Shown: positions 44,210 to 52,915 of the stretch, one piece after another
Position numbering within the stretch: the first letter of the stretch is position 1
Layout: each line of letters begins with the position of its first letter
DNA from: JAFALK01 sp042701975
GTDB taxonomy: Bacteria > Pseudomonadota > Gammaproteobacteria > Burkholderiales > Burkholderiaceae_C
Length of the DNA: 64,000 nucleotides
Reading direction: 5' to 3'
Assembly: GCA_042701975.1 (NCBI GenBank)
Contig: CP170561.1
Coordinates: 1,178,001 to 1,242,000 of the forward strand
The notes under the pieces: model-generated
The model's input: the letters and a program-made list of their open reading frames with translations, nothing else
Told to the model about the DNA's origin: nothing
The model's database searches: none
Program-made: the position numbers and the translations under genes

Positions 44210-45178
44210 ATGGACCGCACCGAACGCTTCTACAAGATCGAAATGCTGATCCGCAGCCGCGGCTCGGTGAGCTTTGCCGAGCTGCTGGGGGCGCTGGAGG
44301 TGTCGCCGGCCACCCTGAAGCGGGATCTGCAGTACCTGCGGGACCGCATGGGCGCGCCGATCGAGTACGACGCCCACGTGAACGGCTACCGTTTCGGCAC
44401 CGAATGGCGCGGCGAGAAGCACGAGCTGCCGGGCCTGTGGTTCAACGAGAAGGAGCTGCACGCCCTGCTGACCATGCACCAGATGCTGGCCAGCCTGGAC
44501 GAGCAGGGGACGCTCTCGCGCCATCTGCAGCCGATGTTCGACAAGCTGACGGGCATGCTGGGCGTGGATGTGCAAGAAGCCGCGGAGATCACGCGCCGCA
44601 TCAAGCTGATCAGCACGGCCAAGCGGCGCGCCAGCAGCGAGGCCTTCGAGACCGTGGGCAGCGCCGTGGTCAAGCGCCAGCGGCTGCTGATCCACTACCG
44701 CTCACGCGGCAAGGCAGCGCGTGAGCGCGAGGTGTCGCCGCAGCGCCTGGTGCACTACCGCCACAGCTGGTACCTGGATGCCTGGTGCCACGAGGCCGAT
44801 GGCTTTCGCCGCTTTGCCCTGGACGCTGTGGACAGCGCACGCATGCTCGATGAAAAGGCCAAGGCCGTGTCCATCAAGACGCTGGAAACCGAGCTGGATC
44901 GCGGCTACGGTATCTTTGCCGGCGGCCGGATCCAGAAGGCACAACTGGTCTTCAGCGCCGAGGCCGCGCAAAGCGTCTCACGCGAGGAGTGGCACCCCGA
45001 GCAGCAGGCGCGCTGGCTGGAGGATGGCCGCTGGCGGTTGGAGTTGCCCTTCGTGGATCCGACCGAGCTGCTGATGGACCTGCTGCGCCATGCCGGCGAG
45101 GTCCAGGTGTTGTCGCCTCCGAGCCTGAAGCAGGCTTATGAGGAACGGCTGCGCAAGGCGGCTTCAGCCCTCGCTTGA
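44210..45178 (+). CDS. WYL-domain transcriptional regulator
   Basis: A 322-residue regulator. The N-terminus is a winged helix-turn-helix (MDRTERFYKIEMLIRSRGSVSFAELLGALEVSPATLKRDLQYLRDRMGAP), the middle holds the WYL domain (HYRSRGKAAREREVSPQRLVHYRHSWYLDAWCHE, about 165-205), and the C-terminus the WCX extension (GIFAGGRIQKAQLVFS...). WYL proteins bind nucleic acid or nucleotides and often control DNA-repair or phage-defence genes. Here the likely target is the divergent unknown gene. The start at 44210 has no strong Shine-Dalgarno sequence. It ends one base before the convergent cobalamin gene. Confidence 0.92.
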   Translation: MDRTERFYKIEMLIRSRGSVSFAELLGALEVSPATLKRDLQYLRDRMGAPIEYDAHVNGYRFGTEWRGEKHELPGLWFNEKELHALLTMHQMLASLDEQGTLSRHLQPMFDKLTGMLGVDVQEAAEITRRIKLISTAKRRASSEAFETVGSAVVKRQRLLIHYRSRGKAAREREVSPQRLVHYRHSWYLDAWCHEADGFRRFALDAVDSARMLDEKAKAVSIKTLETELDRGYGIFAGGRIQKAQLVFSAEAAQSVSREEWHPEQQARWLEDGRWRLELPFVDPTELLMDLLRHAGEVQVLSPPSLKQAYEERLRKAASALA

Positions 45179-45179
45179 T

Positions 45180-45740
45180 TCATTCGCCGTCAGACTGGCG
45201 CTTGAGCCGTTCGCTGTTCCAGTAGATCTCCTGGCCGGCGTTGAGCACGCGCGAGAGCACGAAGAGCAGGTCGGACAGGCGGTTCAGGTACTGGCGCGGT
45301 GCCGCGTTCAGTGCCTGCTCGGAAGCCAGCGTGACCACAGCCCGTTCCGCGCGGCGCGCCACGGTGCGGCACACATGCGCGATCGAAGCGGCCCGCGTGC
45401 CGGCCGGCAGGATGAACTCCTGCAGGCGTGGCAGATCGGCGTTGTAGTGGGCCAGCGCCTCGTCCAGACGCAGCACGGCCTCCATCTTGAGCAGCTCGTA
45501 GCCGGGCATGGAGAGCTCGCCGCCGAGGTTGAACAGCTCGTGCTGGATCGTGATCAGGAGCTCGCTGATGTCGTGCGGCAGATCTTCAGCCAGCAGCACG
45601 CCGAGGTTGGAGTTGAGCTCATCCACATCGCCGATGGCGGCAATGCGCAGGCTGCTCTTGGGCACACGTGAACCGTCGCCGAGGCCGGTCGTGCCGTCGT
45701 CTCCGGTGCGGGTGGCGATTTGGGAAAGTCGGTTGGCCAT
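45180..45740 (-). CDS. Cob(I)alamin adenosyltransferase, PduO type
   Basis: A 186-residue PduO-type ATP:corrinoid adenosyltransferase that makes adenosylcobalamin from cob(I)alamin and ATP. The N-terminal signature TRTGDDGTTGLGDGSRVPKSSLRIAAIGDVDELNS is complete, and the ATP-contacting LPAGTRAASIAHVCRTVARRAER is present near residue 115. Length and motifs are normal. No cobalamin-dependent enzyme gene is beside it. An 8-nt gap separates it from a small membrane-protein gene oriented the same way. Confidence 0.95.
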   Translation of the reverse strand: MANRLSQIATRTGDDGTTGLGDGSRVPKSSLRIAAIGDVDELNSNLGVLLAEDLPHDISELLITIQHELFNLGGELSMPGYELLKMEAVLRLDEALAHYNADLPRLQEFILPAGTRAASIAHVCRTVARRAERAVVTLASEQALNAAPRQYLNRLSDLLFVLSRVLNAGQEIYWNSERLKRQSDGE

Positions 45741-45748
45741 GGGCGGAA

Positions 45749-45982
45749 TTATCCGCGCCGGCCGCTCCGGTGGATCTCAGGCTTGTGGCCCCGGCTCAGC
45801 TGATGTTCCTCGCCACCCAGATGGCGCGGCGCTCGGTCGATCTTGTCCACGCTGCCACCGGTATCCAGCCGCGGCGGTGGATCGAAGAAGTTCAGCACAC
45901 GCGCCTTGACGGCATCCCAGCGCATCACGCTGGCGCCCAGCAGCACAAGCAAGCAGATCAGGACGACGGCACCCGTAGACAT
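45749..45982 (-). CDS. Small single-pass membrane protein
   Basis: A 77-residue protein with one N-terminal membrane helix (AVVLICLLVLLGASVM), followed by a short cytoplasmic or periplasmic tail (VKARVLNFFDPPPRLDTGG...) rich in Arg, Gly and His. No family is recognised. It lies immediately upstream of the adenosyltransferase gene (8 nt), and the spoVR operon ends 56 nt before it. Confidence 0.55.
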   Translation of the reverse strand: MSTGAVVLICLLVLLGASVMRWDAVKARVLNFFDPPPRLDTGGSVDKIDRAPRHLGGEEHQLSRGHKPEIHRSGRRG

Positions 45983-46038
45983 CGCGCGGCTCCAGCAAGT
46001 GGGGAGGGCTTCATCCTGCTACGGGTGGCCCGGTGGCG

Positions 46039-47553
46039 TCAATGCTGCGGCGCGGGAACGCTCCACTGCTGCGTGACGTCGCCGCGACCGTTCACCGATT
46101 CCAGATGCACGCCGAAGCCCCAGAGCCGTGCCACGTGCTTGAGCACCTCGTGGGCGCTGTCGTGCAGCGGCCGGTCCAGGTGCTGGGTGTGGCGCAGCGT
46201 CAGCGACCGGTCGCCGCGCAGGTTGACGTTCCAGACCTGGATGTTGGGCTCGCGGGCCGAGAGGTCGTACTGGCTGGACAAGGCCTGGCGCACGTGGCGG
46301 TAGCCGTCTTCGTCGTGGATGGCGGAGATCTCGTATTCGTCCTGGTTGGCATCGTCGAGGATGGAGAAGAGCCGGAACTCGCGCATCAGCTTGGGGCTCA
46401 GGTACTGGCCGATGAAGCTCTCGTCCTTGAAGTTGCGCATGGCATGGTCGATCGTGGCTTCCCAGTCGGAGCCGGCCAGCTCGGGGAACCAGCGGCGGTC
46501 TTCCTCGGTGGGCTGATCGCAGATGCGTTTGATGTCGGTGTACATCGCAAAACCCAGCGCGTAAGGGTTGAGGTTTTGCATCGGCGCCTGGGCCACGACG
46601 TTGGTGTGCGACTTCAGCCATTCGATCATCATGCCGTCTGCCAGATAGCCGTCGTCGTACATGGTGTTGAGCAGGCGGTGGTGCCAGAAGGTGGCCCAGC
46701 CCTCGTTCATCACCTGCGTCTGGCGTTGTGGATAGAAATACTGCGCCACCTTGCGCACGATGCGCACGATCTCGCGCTGCCAGGGCTCCAGCAGCGGCGC
46801 GTTCTTCTCGATGAAGTACAGCAGGTTCTCCTGCGGCTCTTCGGGGAAGCGGCGCAGCGCGGTGCCGGGCGCGTCGTCGTCGCTTTCGGCCTTGCGCGGC
46901 AGGGTGCGCCAGAGGTCGTTGATCTGGCGCTGTGCGTGGGCCTCGCGTTCTTGCTGGCGCACGCGCTCTTGCGCAAGCGAGAGCTTGGCTGGCCGGCGGT
47001 AGCGGTCCACGCCGTGGTTCATCAGCGCATGGCAGGAGTCGAGCAGCAGTTCGACCTCTTCGATGCCGTGGCGCTCCTCGCACTCGGCGACGAAGTTCTT
47101 GGCGTAGACCAGGTAGTCGATGATCGAGGACGCATCGGTCCACATGCGGAACAGGTAGTTGCCCTTGAAGAAGCTGTTGTGGCCGTAGCTGGCGTGGGCG
47201 ATCACCAGGGCCTGCATGGCCATGGTGTTCTCCTCCATCAGGTAGGCGATGCAGGGGTCGGAGTTGATGACGATCTCGTAGGCCAGGCCCATCTGGCCGC
47301 GCTTGTAGTTGCGCTCGGTGGCGATGAACTCCTTGCCGTAGCTCCAGTGCCGGTAGTTCACCGGCATGCCCACGGAGGCGTAAGCATCCATCATCTGCTC
47401 GGCCGTGATGACCTCGAGCTGGTTCGGATAGGTGTCCAGGCCGTAGCGCTCGGCCGTCTGGCGGATCACGTCGTGGTAGTCGTTGATCAGCTCGAAGGTC
47501 CAGTCGCTCGGTGAGGGCAGGGGCTGGTCGGGTCGTTGCTTGAGCGCTTTCAT
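46039..47553 (-). CDS. SpoVR/YcgB family protein
   Basis: A 504-residue protein of the SpoVR family (YcgB in E. coli), with hallmark segments DTYPNQLEVITAEQMMDAYASVGMP, YGKEFIATERNYKRGQMGLAYEIVINSDPCIAYLMEENTM and the strongly conserved NEGWATFWHHRLLNTM. Biochemical function is unknown. In many Proteobacteria it is co-transcribed with prkA and yeaH and induced in stationary phase or nitrogen stress. Start overlaps the upstream yeaH stop by four bases. Confidence 0.95.
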   Translation of the reverse strand: MKALKQRPDQPLPSPSDWTFELINDYHDVIRQTAERYGLDTYPNQLEVITAEQMMDAYASVGMPVNYRHWSYGKEFIATERNYKRGQMGLAYEIVINSDPCIAYLMEENTMAMQALVIAHASYGHNSFFKGNYLFRMWTDASSIIDYLVYAKNFVAECEERHGIEEVELLLDSCHALMNHGVDRYRRPAKLSLAQERVRQQEREAHAQRQINDLWRTLPRKAESDDDAPGTALRRFPEEPQENLLYFIEKNAPLLEPWQREIVRIVRKVAQYFYPQRQTQVMNEGWATFWHHRLLNTMYDDGYLADGMMIEWLKSHTNVVAQAPMQNLNPYALGFAMYTDIKRICDQPTEEDRRWFPELAGSDWEATIDHAMRNFKDESFIGQYLSPKLMREFRLFSILDDANQDEYEISAIHDEDGYRHVRQALSSQYDLSAREPNIQVWNVNLRGDRSLTLRHTQHLDRPLHDSAHEVLKHVARLWGFGVHLESVNGRGDVTQQWSVPAPQH

Positions 47554-48827
47554 GCGGCTGCGCCCTCCTTCTTGAACAGCTCACGGAAGACGGGATAGAT
47601 CTGGTCGACCTCCACGGCCTTCTTCATCGCGAAGTGCCGGGTGCTCTCTTCGAGCTTGCAGTACTCCTCCCAGAGGTTCTGCTCGGCCTCGGCCACCTGA
47701 ACGTAGGCGAAGTAGCGGCACAGCGGCAAGATCTGCTCGGAGAGGATCTCGCGGCAGCGGCCGCTGTCGTGGTGCCAGTTGTCGCCGTCGCTCGCCTGGG
47801 CACCGTAGATGTTCCATTCGCTCGGTGAATAGCGCGCGCGGATGATCTCTTCCATCAGCACGAGGGCCGAGGACACGACGGTGCCGCCGGTCTCGGTGGC
47901 GTGGAAGAAGTTCTGCTCGTCCACCTCTTGCGCCTGCGTGTGGTGGCGGATGAAGACGACGTCGATCTTGTCGTAGTGCCGGGTGAGGAACAGGTAGAGC
48001 AGGATGAAGAAGCGCTTGGCCAGATCCTTGCGCGCCTCGTCCATCGAGCCCGACACGTCCATCAGGCAGAACATGACGGCGCGGCTGGTCGGCACCGGCA
48101 CGCGCACGCGGCTGCGAAAGCGCAGGTCGATCGGGTCGAGAAAAGGGATGCCGGCGATGCGTTCGCGCAGCAGCTCGATGTGGGCTTCGGTCTCGAGGAT
48201 CAGGCGCTGCACGTCGTGGTTGTTACCGTCCTGCGTTTTCAGCTCGGCGAGCTTTTCTTCCAGCTCGATGACGTCGCGCCGCTTGCCCATGGCCAGAGCG
48301 ATGCGTCGGCCCAGAGCGCCGCGCATGGAGCGAACGACGTGCAGGTTGGTCGGCGTACCGTCGCTGGTGAAGCCGGCACGATGGCTTTTCCACTCGGGCG
48401 TTTCGGCCAGCTGCGTGCGTTCGAGATTGGGCAGCGCCAGGTCCTCGAAGAAGACCTGCATGAACTCTTCCTTGGTGAGGTGAAAGACGAAGTCGTCGTC
48501 GCCCTCGCCGGAATCACTGGCCTGCGATCCACCCTGACCCTGGCCGCCCTGCGGCTTGGCGATGCGGTCGCCTTTCACATGCTCGGTGTTGCCCGGGCGC
48601 ACGACCTCGCGCACACCGCCCTCGCCGTGGCCAAAGACGGGTTCGGAGAGGTCGCGCTTGGGGATGTGGACGTCCTCGCCGCGCTCCATGTCGCGGATGC
48701 CGCGACCGTCCACCGCGCGGCGCACGGCTTCGCGGATCTGGTCCTTGTGGCGACGCAGGAAACGCTCGCGGTTGCCGACCGACTTGTTCTTGCCGGAGAG
48801 TCTGCGATCGATGATCTGTTGCAGCAT
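47550..48827 (-). CDS. YeaH/YhbH family protein (DUF444)
   Basis: A 425-residue protein with a charged N-terminal part (RRLSGKNKSVGNRERFLRRHKDQIREAV), a flexible Gly/Gln-rich linker (KPQGGQGQGGSQASDSGEGDDD) and a C-terminal von Willebrand A-like domain with the metal site DVSGSMDEA and EETGGTVVSSALVL region (ATETGGTVVSSAL). Role unknown; E. coli YeaH works with the kinase YeaG. It sits 13 nt downstream of prkA and overlaps spoVR. Confidence 0.95.
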   Translation of the reverse strand: MLQQIIDRRLSGKNKSVGNRERFLRRHKDQIREAVRRAVDGRGIRDMERGEDVHIPKRDLSEPVFGHGEGGVREVVRPGNTEHVKGDRIAKPQGGQGQGGSQASDSGEGDDDFVFHLTKEEFMQVFFEDLALPNLERTQLAETPEWKSHRAGFTSDGTPTNLHVVRSMRGALGRRIALAMGKRRDVIELEEKLAELKTQDGNNHDVQRLILETEAHIELLRERIAGIPFLDPIDLRFRSRVRVPVPTSRAVMFCLMDVSGSMDEARKDLAKRFFILLYLFLTRHYDKIDVVFIRHHTQAQEVDEQNFFHATETGGTVVSSALVLMEEIIRARYSPSEWNIYGAQASDGDNWHHDSGRCREILSEQILPLCRYFAYVQVAEAEQNLWEEYCKLEESTRHFAMKKAVEVDQIYPVFRELFKKEGAAA

Positions 48828-48840
48828 CTACGACTCCCTT

Positions 48841-50763
48841 TCAGCTGCTCTTCCTCACGCGCAAGTACCACTCGCACAGCAGCCGCACCTGCTTGGCCGT
48901 GTAGCCCTTGTCGACCATGCGATTGACGAAGTCCTCGTGCTTCTTGGCCTCGTCGGCGCTGGCCTTGGCGTTGAAGCTGATGACGGGCAGCAGCTCCTCG
49001 GTGTTGGAGAACATCTTCTTCTCGATCACGGTGCGCAGCTTCTCGTAGCTCGTCCACGCGGGGTTCTTGCCGGCGTTGTTGGCGCGGGCGCGCAGCACGA
49101 AGTTGACGATCTCGTTGCGGAAGTCCTTGGGGTTGCTGATGCCCGCGGGCTTCTCGATCTTCTCCAGCTCGCCATTGAGCGCGCTGCGGTCGAAGACTTC
49201 GCCGGTGTCGGTGTCGCGGTACTCCTGGTCCTGGATCCAGTAGTCGGCGTAGGTCACGTAGCGGTCGAAGATGTTCTGGCCGTACTCGGAATAGCTCTCC
49301 AGATAGGCGGTCTGGATTTCCTTGCCGATGAACTCGGCGTAGCGCGGCGCCAGCGTCTCCTTGATGTAGCCGATGTACTTCTGCTCAAAGTCCGAGGGGA
49401 ACTGCTCGCGCTCGATCTGCTGCTCCAGCACGTACATCAGGTGCACGGGGTTGGCCGCCACCTCGGCCGGATCGAAGTTGAAGACCTTGGAGATGATCTT
49501 GTAGGCGAAGCGCGTGGAGATGCCGCTCATGCCCTCGTCGACGCCGGCGTAATCGCGGTACTCCTGGTAGCTCTTGGCGCGCGGGTCGGTGTCCTTGAGG
49601 TTCTCGCCGTCGTAGACCTGCATCTTGCTGTATAGCGACGAATTCTCAGGTTCCTTCAGCCGCGTCAGCACGGCGAACTGGCTCATCATCTTGAGCGTGC
49701 CGGGCGCGCATTTGGCATAGGCCAGGCTCGATCCGCGGATCAGCTTCTCGTAGATCTTCACCTCCTCGCTGACGCGCAGGCAGTACGGCACCTTGACAAT
49801 GTAGATGCGGTCGAGGAAGGCCTCGTTGTTCTTGTTGTTGCGGAAGGTCTTCCATTCGCTCTCGTTGCTGTGTGCGAGCACGATGCCGTCAAAGGGAATC
49901 GCGCCGAAGCCTTCCGTGCCTTTGTAATTGCCTTCCTGCGTGGCGGTCAGCAGCGGGTGCAAGACCTTGATGGGCGCCTTGAACATCTCGACGAATTCGA
50001 GCAGGCCCTGGTTGGCCAGGCACAGGCCGCCGGAGTAGCTGTAGGCGTCGGGGTCATCTTGCGCGTAGGTCTCGAGCTTGCGGATGTCGACCTTGCCGAC
50101 CAGGCTGGAGATGTCCTGGTTGTTCTCGTCGCCCGGCTCGGTCTTGGCCACGCCGACCTGCTTGAGCACGCTCGGGTACTTCTTGACGACCTTGAAACGG
50201 CGGATGTCGCCGCCGTACTCTTCGAGCCGCTTGACGGCCCAGGGCGAGAGGATGCGCGTGAGGTAGCGGCGCGGGATGCCGAACTCGCTTTCCAGCACGG
50301 GGCCGTCTTCAACGGGGTCGAACAGGCCCAGCGGGGACTCGTTCACCGGCGAGCCTTGCAGCGCATAGAACGGCACATGCTCCATCAGCTGCTTGAGCCG
50401 CTCGGCGATGGAACTCTTGCCGCCGCCAACGGGGCCGAGCAGGTACAGGATCTGCTTCTTCTCTTCCAGCCCCTGCGCGGCATGTCGGAAGTAGCTGACG
50501 ACCTGCTCGATCGAATCCTCCATGCCGTAGAACTCGGCGAAGGCGGGATAGATCTTGATCGTCTTGTTGGCAAAGATGCGCGAGAGCCGGTGATCGTTGC
50601 GGGTGTCGATCATCTGCGGCTCACCGATGGCCTGGAGCATGCGCTCGGCCGCGGTGGCGTAGGCCAGGGGGTTGCGCTTGCATTCGACGAGGTAGTCCTC
50701 GAGGGACAGTTCTTCGACGCGCGTGCGTTCGTAGCGAGCAGTGAAGTTGCCAATCACATCCAT
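48841..50763 (-). CDS. prkA: PrkA-family serine protein kinase (YeaG)
   Basis: A 640-residue AAA-like protein kinase. The Walker A is GPVGGGKSS near residue 110, followed by FYALQGSPVNESPLGLFDP, and the conserved helix GLLEFVEMFKAPIKVLHPLLTATQEGNY; the C-terminal third is the PrkA kinase-associated domain. It acts in stress and nitrogen-starvation responses together with yeaH and spoVR downstream, forming the well-known three-gene operon. ATG 50763 with GGAGG (ccggaggtctgac) upstream. Confidence 0.96.
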   Translation of the reverse strand: MDVIGNFTARYERTRVEELSLEDYLVECKRNPLAYATAAERMLQAIGEPQMIDTRNDHRLSRIFANKTIKIYPAFAEFYGMEDSIEQVVSYFRHAAQGLEEKKQILYLLGPVGGGKSSIAERLKQLMEHVPFYALQGSPVNESPLGLFDPVEDGPVLESEFGIPRRYLTRILSPWAVKRLEEYGGDIRRFKVVKKYPSVLKQVGVAKTEPGDENNQDISSLVGKVDIRKLETYAQDDPDAYSYSGGLCLANQGLLEFVEMFKAPIKVLHPLLTATQEGNYKGTEGFGAIPFDGIVLAHSNESEWKTFRNNKNNEAFLDRIYIVKVPYCLRVSEEVKIYEKLIRGSSLAYAKCAPGTLKMMSQFAVLTRLKEPENSSLYSKMQVYDGENLKDTDPRAKSYQEYRDYAGVDEGMSGISTRFAYKIISKVFNFDPAEVAANPVHLMYVLEQQIEREQFPSDFEQKYIGYIKETLAPRYAEFIGKEIQTAYLESYSEYGQNIFDRYVTYADYWIQDQEYRDTDTGEVFDRSALNGELEKIEKPAGISNPKDFRNEIVNFVLRARANNAGKNPAWTSYEKLRTVIEKKMFSNTEELLPVISFNAKASADEAKKHEDFVNRMVDKGYTAKQVRLLCEWYLRVRKSS

Positions 50764-51173
50764 GTCAGACCTCCGGTAAATCTCCTGGCCTCGCGCCCGC
50801 GCGCTGGTGCGGCGGGTCGGTCAGGGAAGTTGTGATGGCGCCCAGGGGATTCCTCGTTGCTGCCGAGGCGTCATCAGAGCTTTCCGGATGTCTGGGTTGT
50901 GTTGGGCTTTCTGCGCTGGCTAGTTCTTCAACTACAAATGCTTTGAAGCTGTCGATCGTTGACACCATGCTACGCCGAACGACTGGCGTGTGGATGTGTC
51001 GTTCACTTACGTCCCCCTCCAATACGGGATCGGCATTTACGCGGGTCCAGCTTAGTCAGATCGAAGATCGGCGGGTGATGTGCAACAGCAATGGCCGTGA
51101 ATGATGCACGGCCATTGGTCTTCTCGGTGCAGTTGGGTGTTATGGATGGCGGTGCCTGAACGCACGGCGGAAA
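50764..51173. other. Upstream region of prkA, lower GC
   Basis: These 410 bases should carry the prkA promoter. They are visibly AT-richer than the flanking genes. A minus-strand frame at 50765-51022 (MEGDVSERHIHTPVV...) is open but has no good ribosome-binding site and no recognisable features, so I do not call it. No -24/-12 (sigma-54) element is obvious. Confidence 0.4.
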
Positions 51174-51202
51174 CAAAAAAGCCCGGTGCATGAACACCGG
51201 GC
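51174..51202 (-). terminator. Rho-independent terminator downstream of parB
   Basis: On the minus strand GCCCGGTG, loop TTCATG, CACCGGGC (51202-51181) followed by TTTTTTG. It is positioned to end transcripts coming through parB (stop at 51414) and the protease remnant. Confidence 0.8.
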
Positions 51203-51239
51203 CAATTGCTTCGGCGCTTCGGCCGAAGCTCCAGGAAAC

Positions 51240-51345
51240 CTGGGGTGACTGACCAGCCGATGTCCTTCAGCAGAGGCAGCGTCAGGTCATGGGGCGGGAT
51301 CAGCTTGCTCGTCAGATCGGCGTTGATGTTCGGTTCCATCAGCGG
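51240..51345 (-). pseudogene. 3' remnant of a secreted metalloprotease-like gene
   Basis: The minus strand from 51345 reads LMEPNINADLTSKLI then HDLTLPLLKDIGWSV, which resembles the conserved C-terminal end of exported, PA-domain-containing proteases (LMEPxxNxDLT...LTLPLLxDIGW). Only about 32 residues remain; no upstream part is present before parB, the reading has no in-frame stop before the terminator, and there is no start region. It is best explained as a decayed or deleted gene whose terminator survives. Identification rests on a short motif recalled from memory. Confidence 0.45.
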
Positions 51346-51413
51346 ATGACCCGCGGCACATCGGCGCTGGCGTAGATGCGCGGCCTTCTTCGAGCGGGGT
51401 GTCGGGCTGCGTT

Positions 51414-52313
51414 CTAGTTCTGCGTGCCCCGCAGCTTGGCCAGCAAGCCGTCCAGCTCGTCCAGCGAGCCGAACTGGATGTTCAACACGCCCTGCTCGCC
51501 CCGCTTGGTGCGCTTCTTCACATGGATTTCCACCTGGGCAGCGAGCAGGTCGGACAGCTCTTCTTCCAGGCGCAGCACATCGCGGCTCTTGTCGTTCTTG
51601 ACGCGCAGCAGCGGCTTCTGGCGAGCCGAACCGGCGCGGGCGACGAGCTTTTCAGCCTCGCGCACGGACAGCTTCTTGGCGGCGATCTCGGTGGCCGTGG
51701 TGATCTGGTGGGCGCCGTCGAGCGGCAGCAGCGCGCGGGCGTGGCCCATGTCCAAATCGCCGGCCATCAGCATGTTCTGAACGGGCTCCGCCAGCTGCAG
51801 CAGGCGCAGCAGGTTGCTGGCGGCGCTGCGCGAACGGCCCACGGCCTGCGCCGCCTGCTCGTGCGTGAGGCCGAACTCGTCGACCAGGCGCTGCAGACCC
51901 TGAGCCTCCTCGAGCGGATTGAGGTCTTCGCGCTGGATGTTCTCGATCAGCGCCATCGCCGCGGCGGCGTTGTCCGGCACCGGCTTGACCAGCACCGGCA
52001 CCTCGGCCAGACCCGCCAGCTTGGCGGCACGGAAGCGGCGTTCGCCAGCGATGATCTCGTAGGCGACGCGGCCCTTGGGCTCGATCGGCCGCACGAGGAT
52101 GGGCTGCATGATGCCCTGGCTCTTGATGCTTTCCGCCAGCTCGTAGAGCGAGCCTTCGTCCATGCGGGTGCGCGGCTGGTACTTGCCGGCCTGCATCTGT
52201 TCGAGCTTGAGGGTGCCGGGCTCGCCGGCCTTGAGTTCGGGCGCTTCTGCGACCTTGGGGCCGAGCAGCGCTTCGAGGCCCATGCCCAGGCCCTTGGGTT
52301 TTTTGGTGACCAT
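51414..52313 (-). CDS. parB: Chromosome partitioning protein ParB
   Basis: A 299-residue ParB/Spo0J protein that binds parS, hydrolyses CTP and spreads to form the partition complex. The N-terminal CTP-binding region has GKYQPRTRMDEGSLYELAESIKSQGIMQPI and GERRFRAAKLAG, the helix-turn-helix is LTHEQAAQAVGRSRSAASNLLRLLQL, and the C-terminal part is the dimerisation domain. ATG 52313 (MVTKKPKGLGMGLEALLG) is the family start. Three parS sites lie 3.2-4.3 kb away. Note that it is separated from parA by three genes. Confidence 0.97.
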   Translation of the reverse strand: MVTKKPKGLGMGLEALLGPKVAEAPELKAGEPGTLKLEQMQAGKYQPRTRMDEGSLYELAESIKSQGIMQPILVRPIEPKGRVAYEIIAGERRFRAAKLAGLAEVPVLVKPVPDNAAAAMALIENIQREDLNPLEEAQGLQRLVDEFGLTHEQAAQAVGRSRSAASNLLRLLQLAEPVQNMLMAGDLDMGHARALLPLDGAHQITTATEIAAKKLSVREAEKLVARAGSARQKPLLRVKNDKSRDVLRLEEELSDLLAAQVEIHVKKRTKRGEQGVLNIQFGSLDELDGLLAKLRGTQN

Positions 52314-52336
52314 AGCTTCCAATTGATTGGGCGCGA

Positions 52337-52888
52337 TTATCTGCGCTGCACGAGCTCGTCCAGCAGGGCCTTCCCTTGCGGCCAATCTCCGAGGCCCGAC
52401 TTGCTGTTGATGTGGCCGTAGGCGCCGAGCATGAAGACACTGGCACCCCAGTCGGCGGCCATCTGCGTGCCGCGCTCCAGCGAGCAGTAGGGATCGTCGC
52501 TGCTGAGTACGGCCAGCGCAGGGAAGGGCAGCTGGCCACGGCGGATGGGTCGCCAGTTGTGCAGTTGCGGCGGGAACGCCTCGCGCTCGGTGTCGGGCGG
52601 CGCCACGAGCAGGGCGGCGCTCACGCGTGCCGTGTGCTGCGAGTGTTCAGCCCAGCTGGCCACGAGCTGGCAGCCCAGTGAATGGGCGACGAGCACAGCG
52701 GGCGCATCCGACTGCAGCAGCACCTCGTCCAGACGTGCCATCCAGTCGCCGCGGCGCGGCCAATCCCAATCGGCCTGCTCCACGCGTTCAAAGCCGTACA
52801 GGGATTCCCAGCGGCCTTGCCAGTGTTCAGGCCCGGAGTTCTGCCAGCCGGGCAGCACAAGGTAGCGGGTTGGCTTTACGATGCTCAT
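52337..52888 (-). CDS. RBBP9/YdeN-family alpha/beta hydrolase
   Basis: A 183-residue serine hydrolase of the RBBP9/YdeN family. It begins RYLVLPGWQNSGPEHWQGRWES, typical of the family, has the nucleophile elbow LVAHSLGCQL with Ser near residue 72, Asp in SSDDPYCS and His in YGHINSKSGLGDW. Substrate unknown. It lies 23 nt upstream of parB on the same strand and its start is 27 nt from the divergent argC, whose promoter must lie in between or within it. Confidence 0.92.
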   Translation of the reverse strand: MSIVKPTRYLVLPGWQNSGPEHWQGRWESLYGFERVEQADWDWPRRGDWMARLDEVLLQSDAPAVLVAHSLGCQLVASWAEHSQHTARVSAALLVAPPDTEREAFPPQLHNWRPIRRGQLPFPALAVLSSDDPYCSLERGTQMAADWGASVFMLGAYGHINSKSGLGDWPQGKALLDELVQRR

Positions 52889-52915
52889 CTTTCGGATTTT
52901 GCAGGAGCGCAGGCC

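Noticed and set aside
50765..51022. Small minus-strand gene upstream of prkA
   Set aside because: Open for 85 codons but without ribosome-binding site, conserved features or a normal amino acid pattern; more likely part of the prkA leader region.
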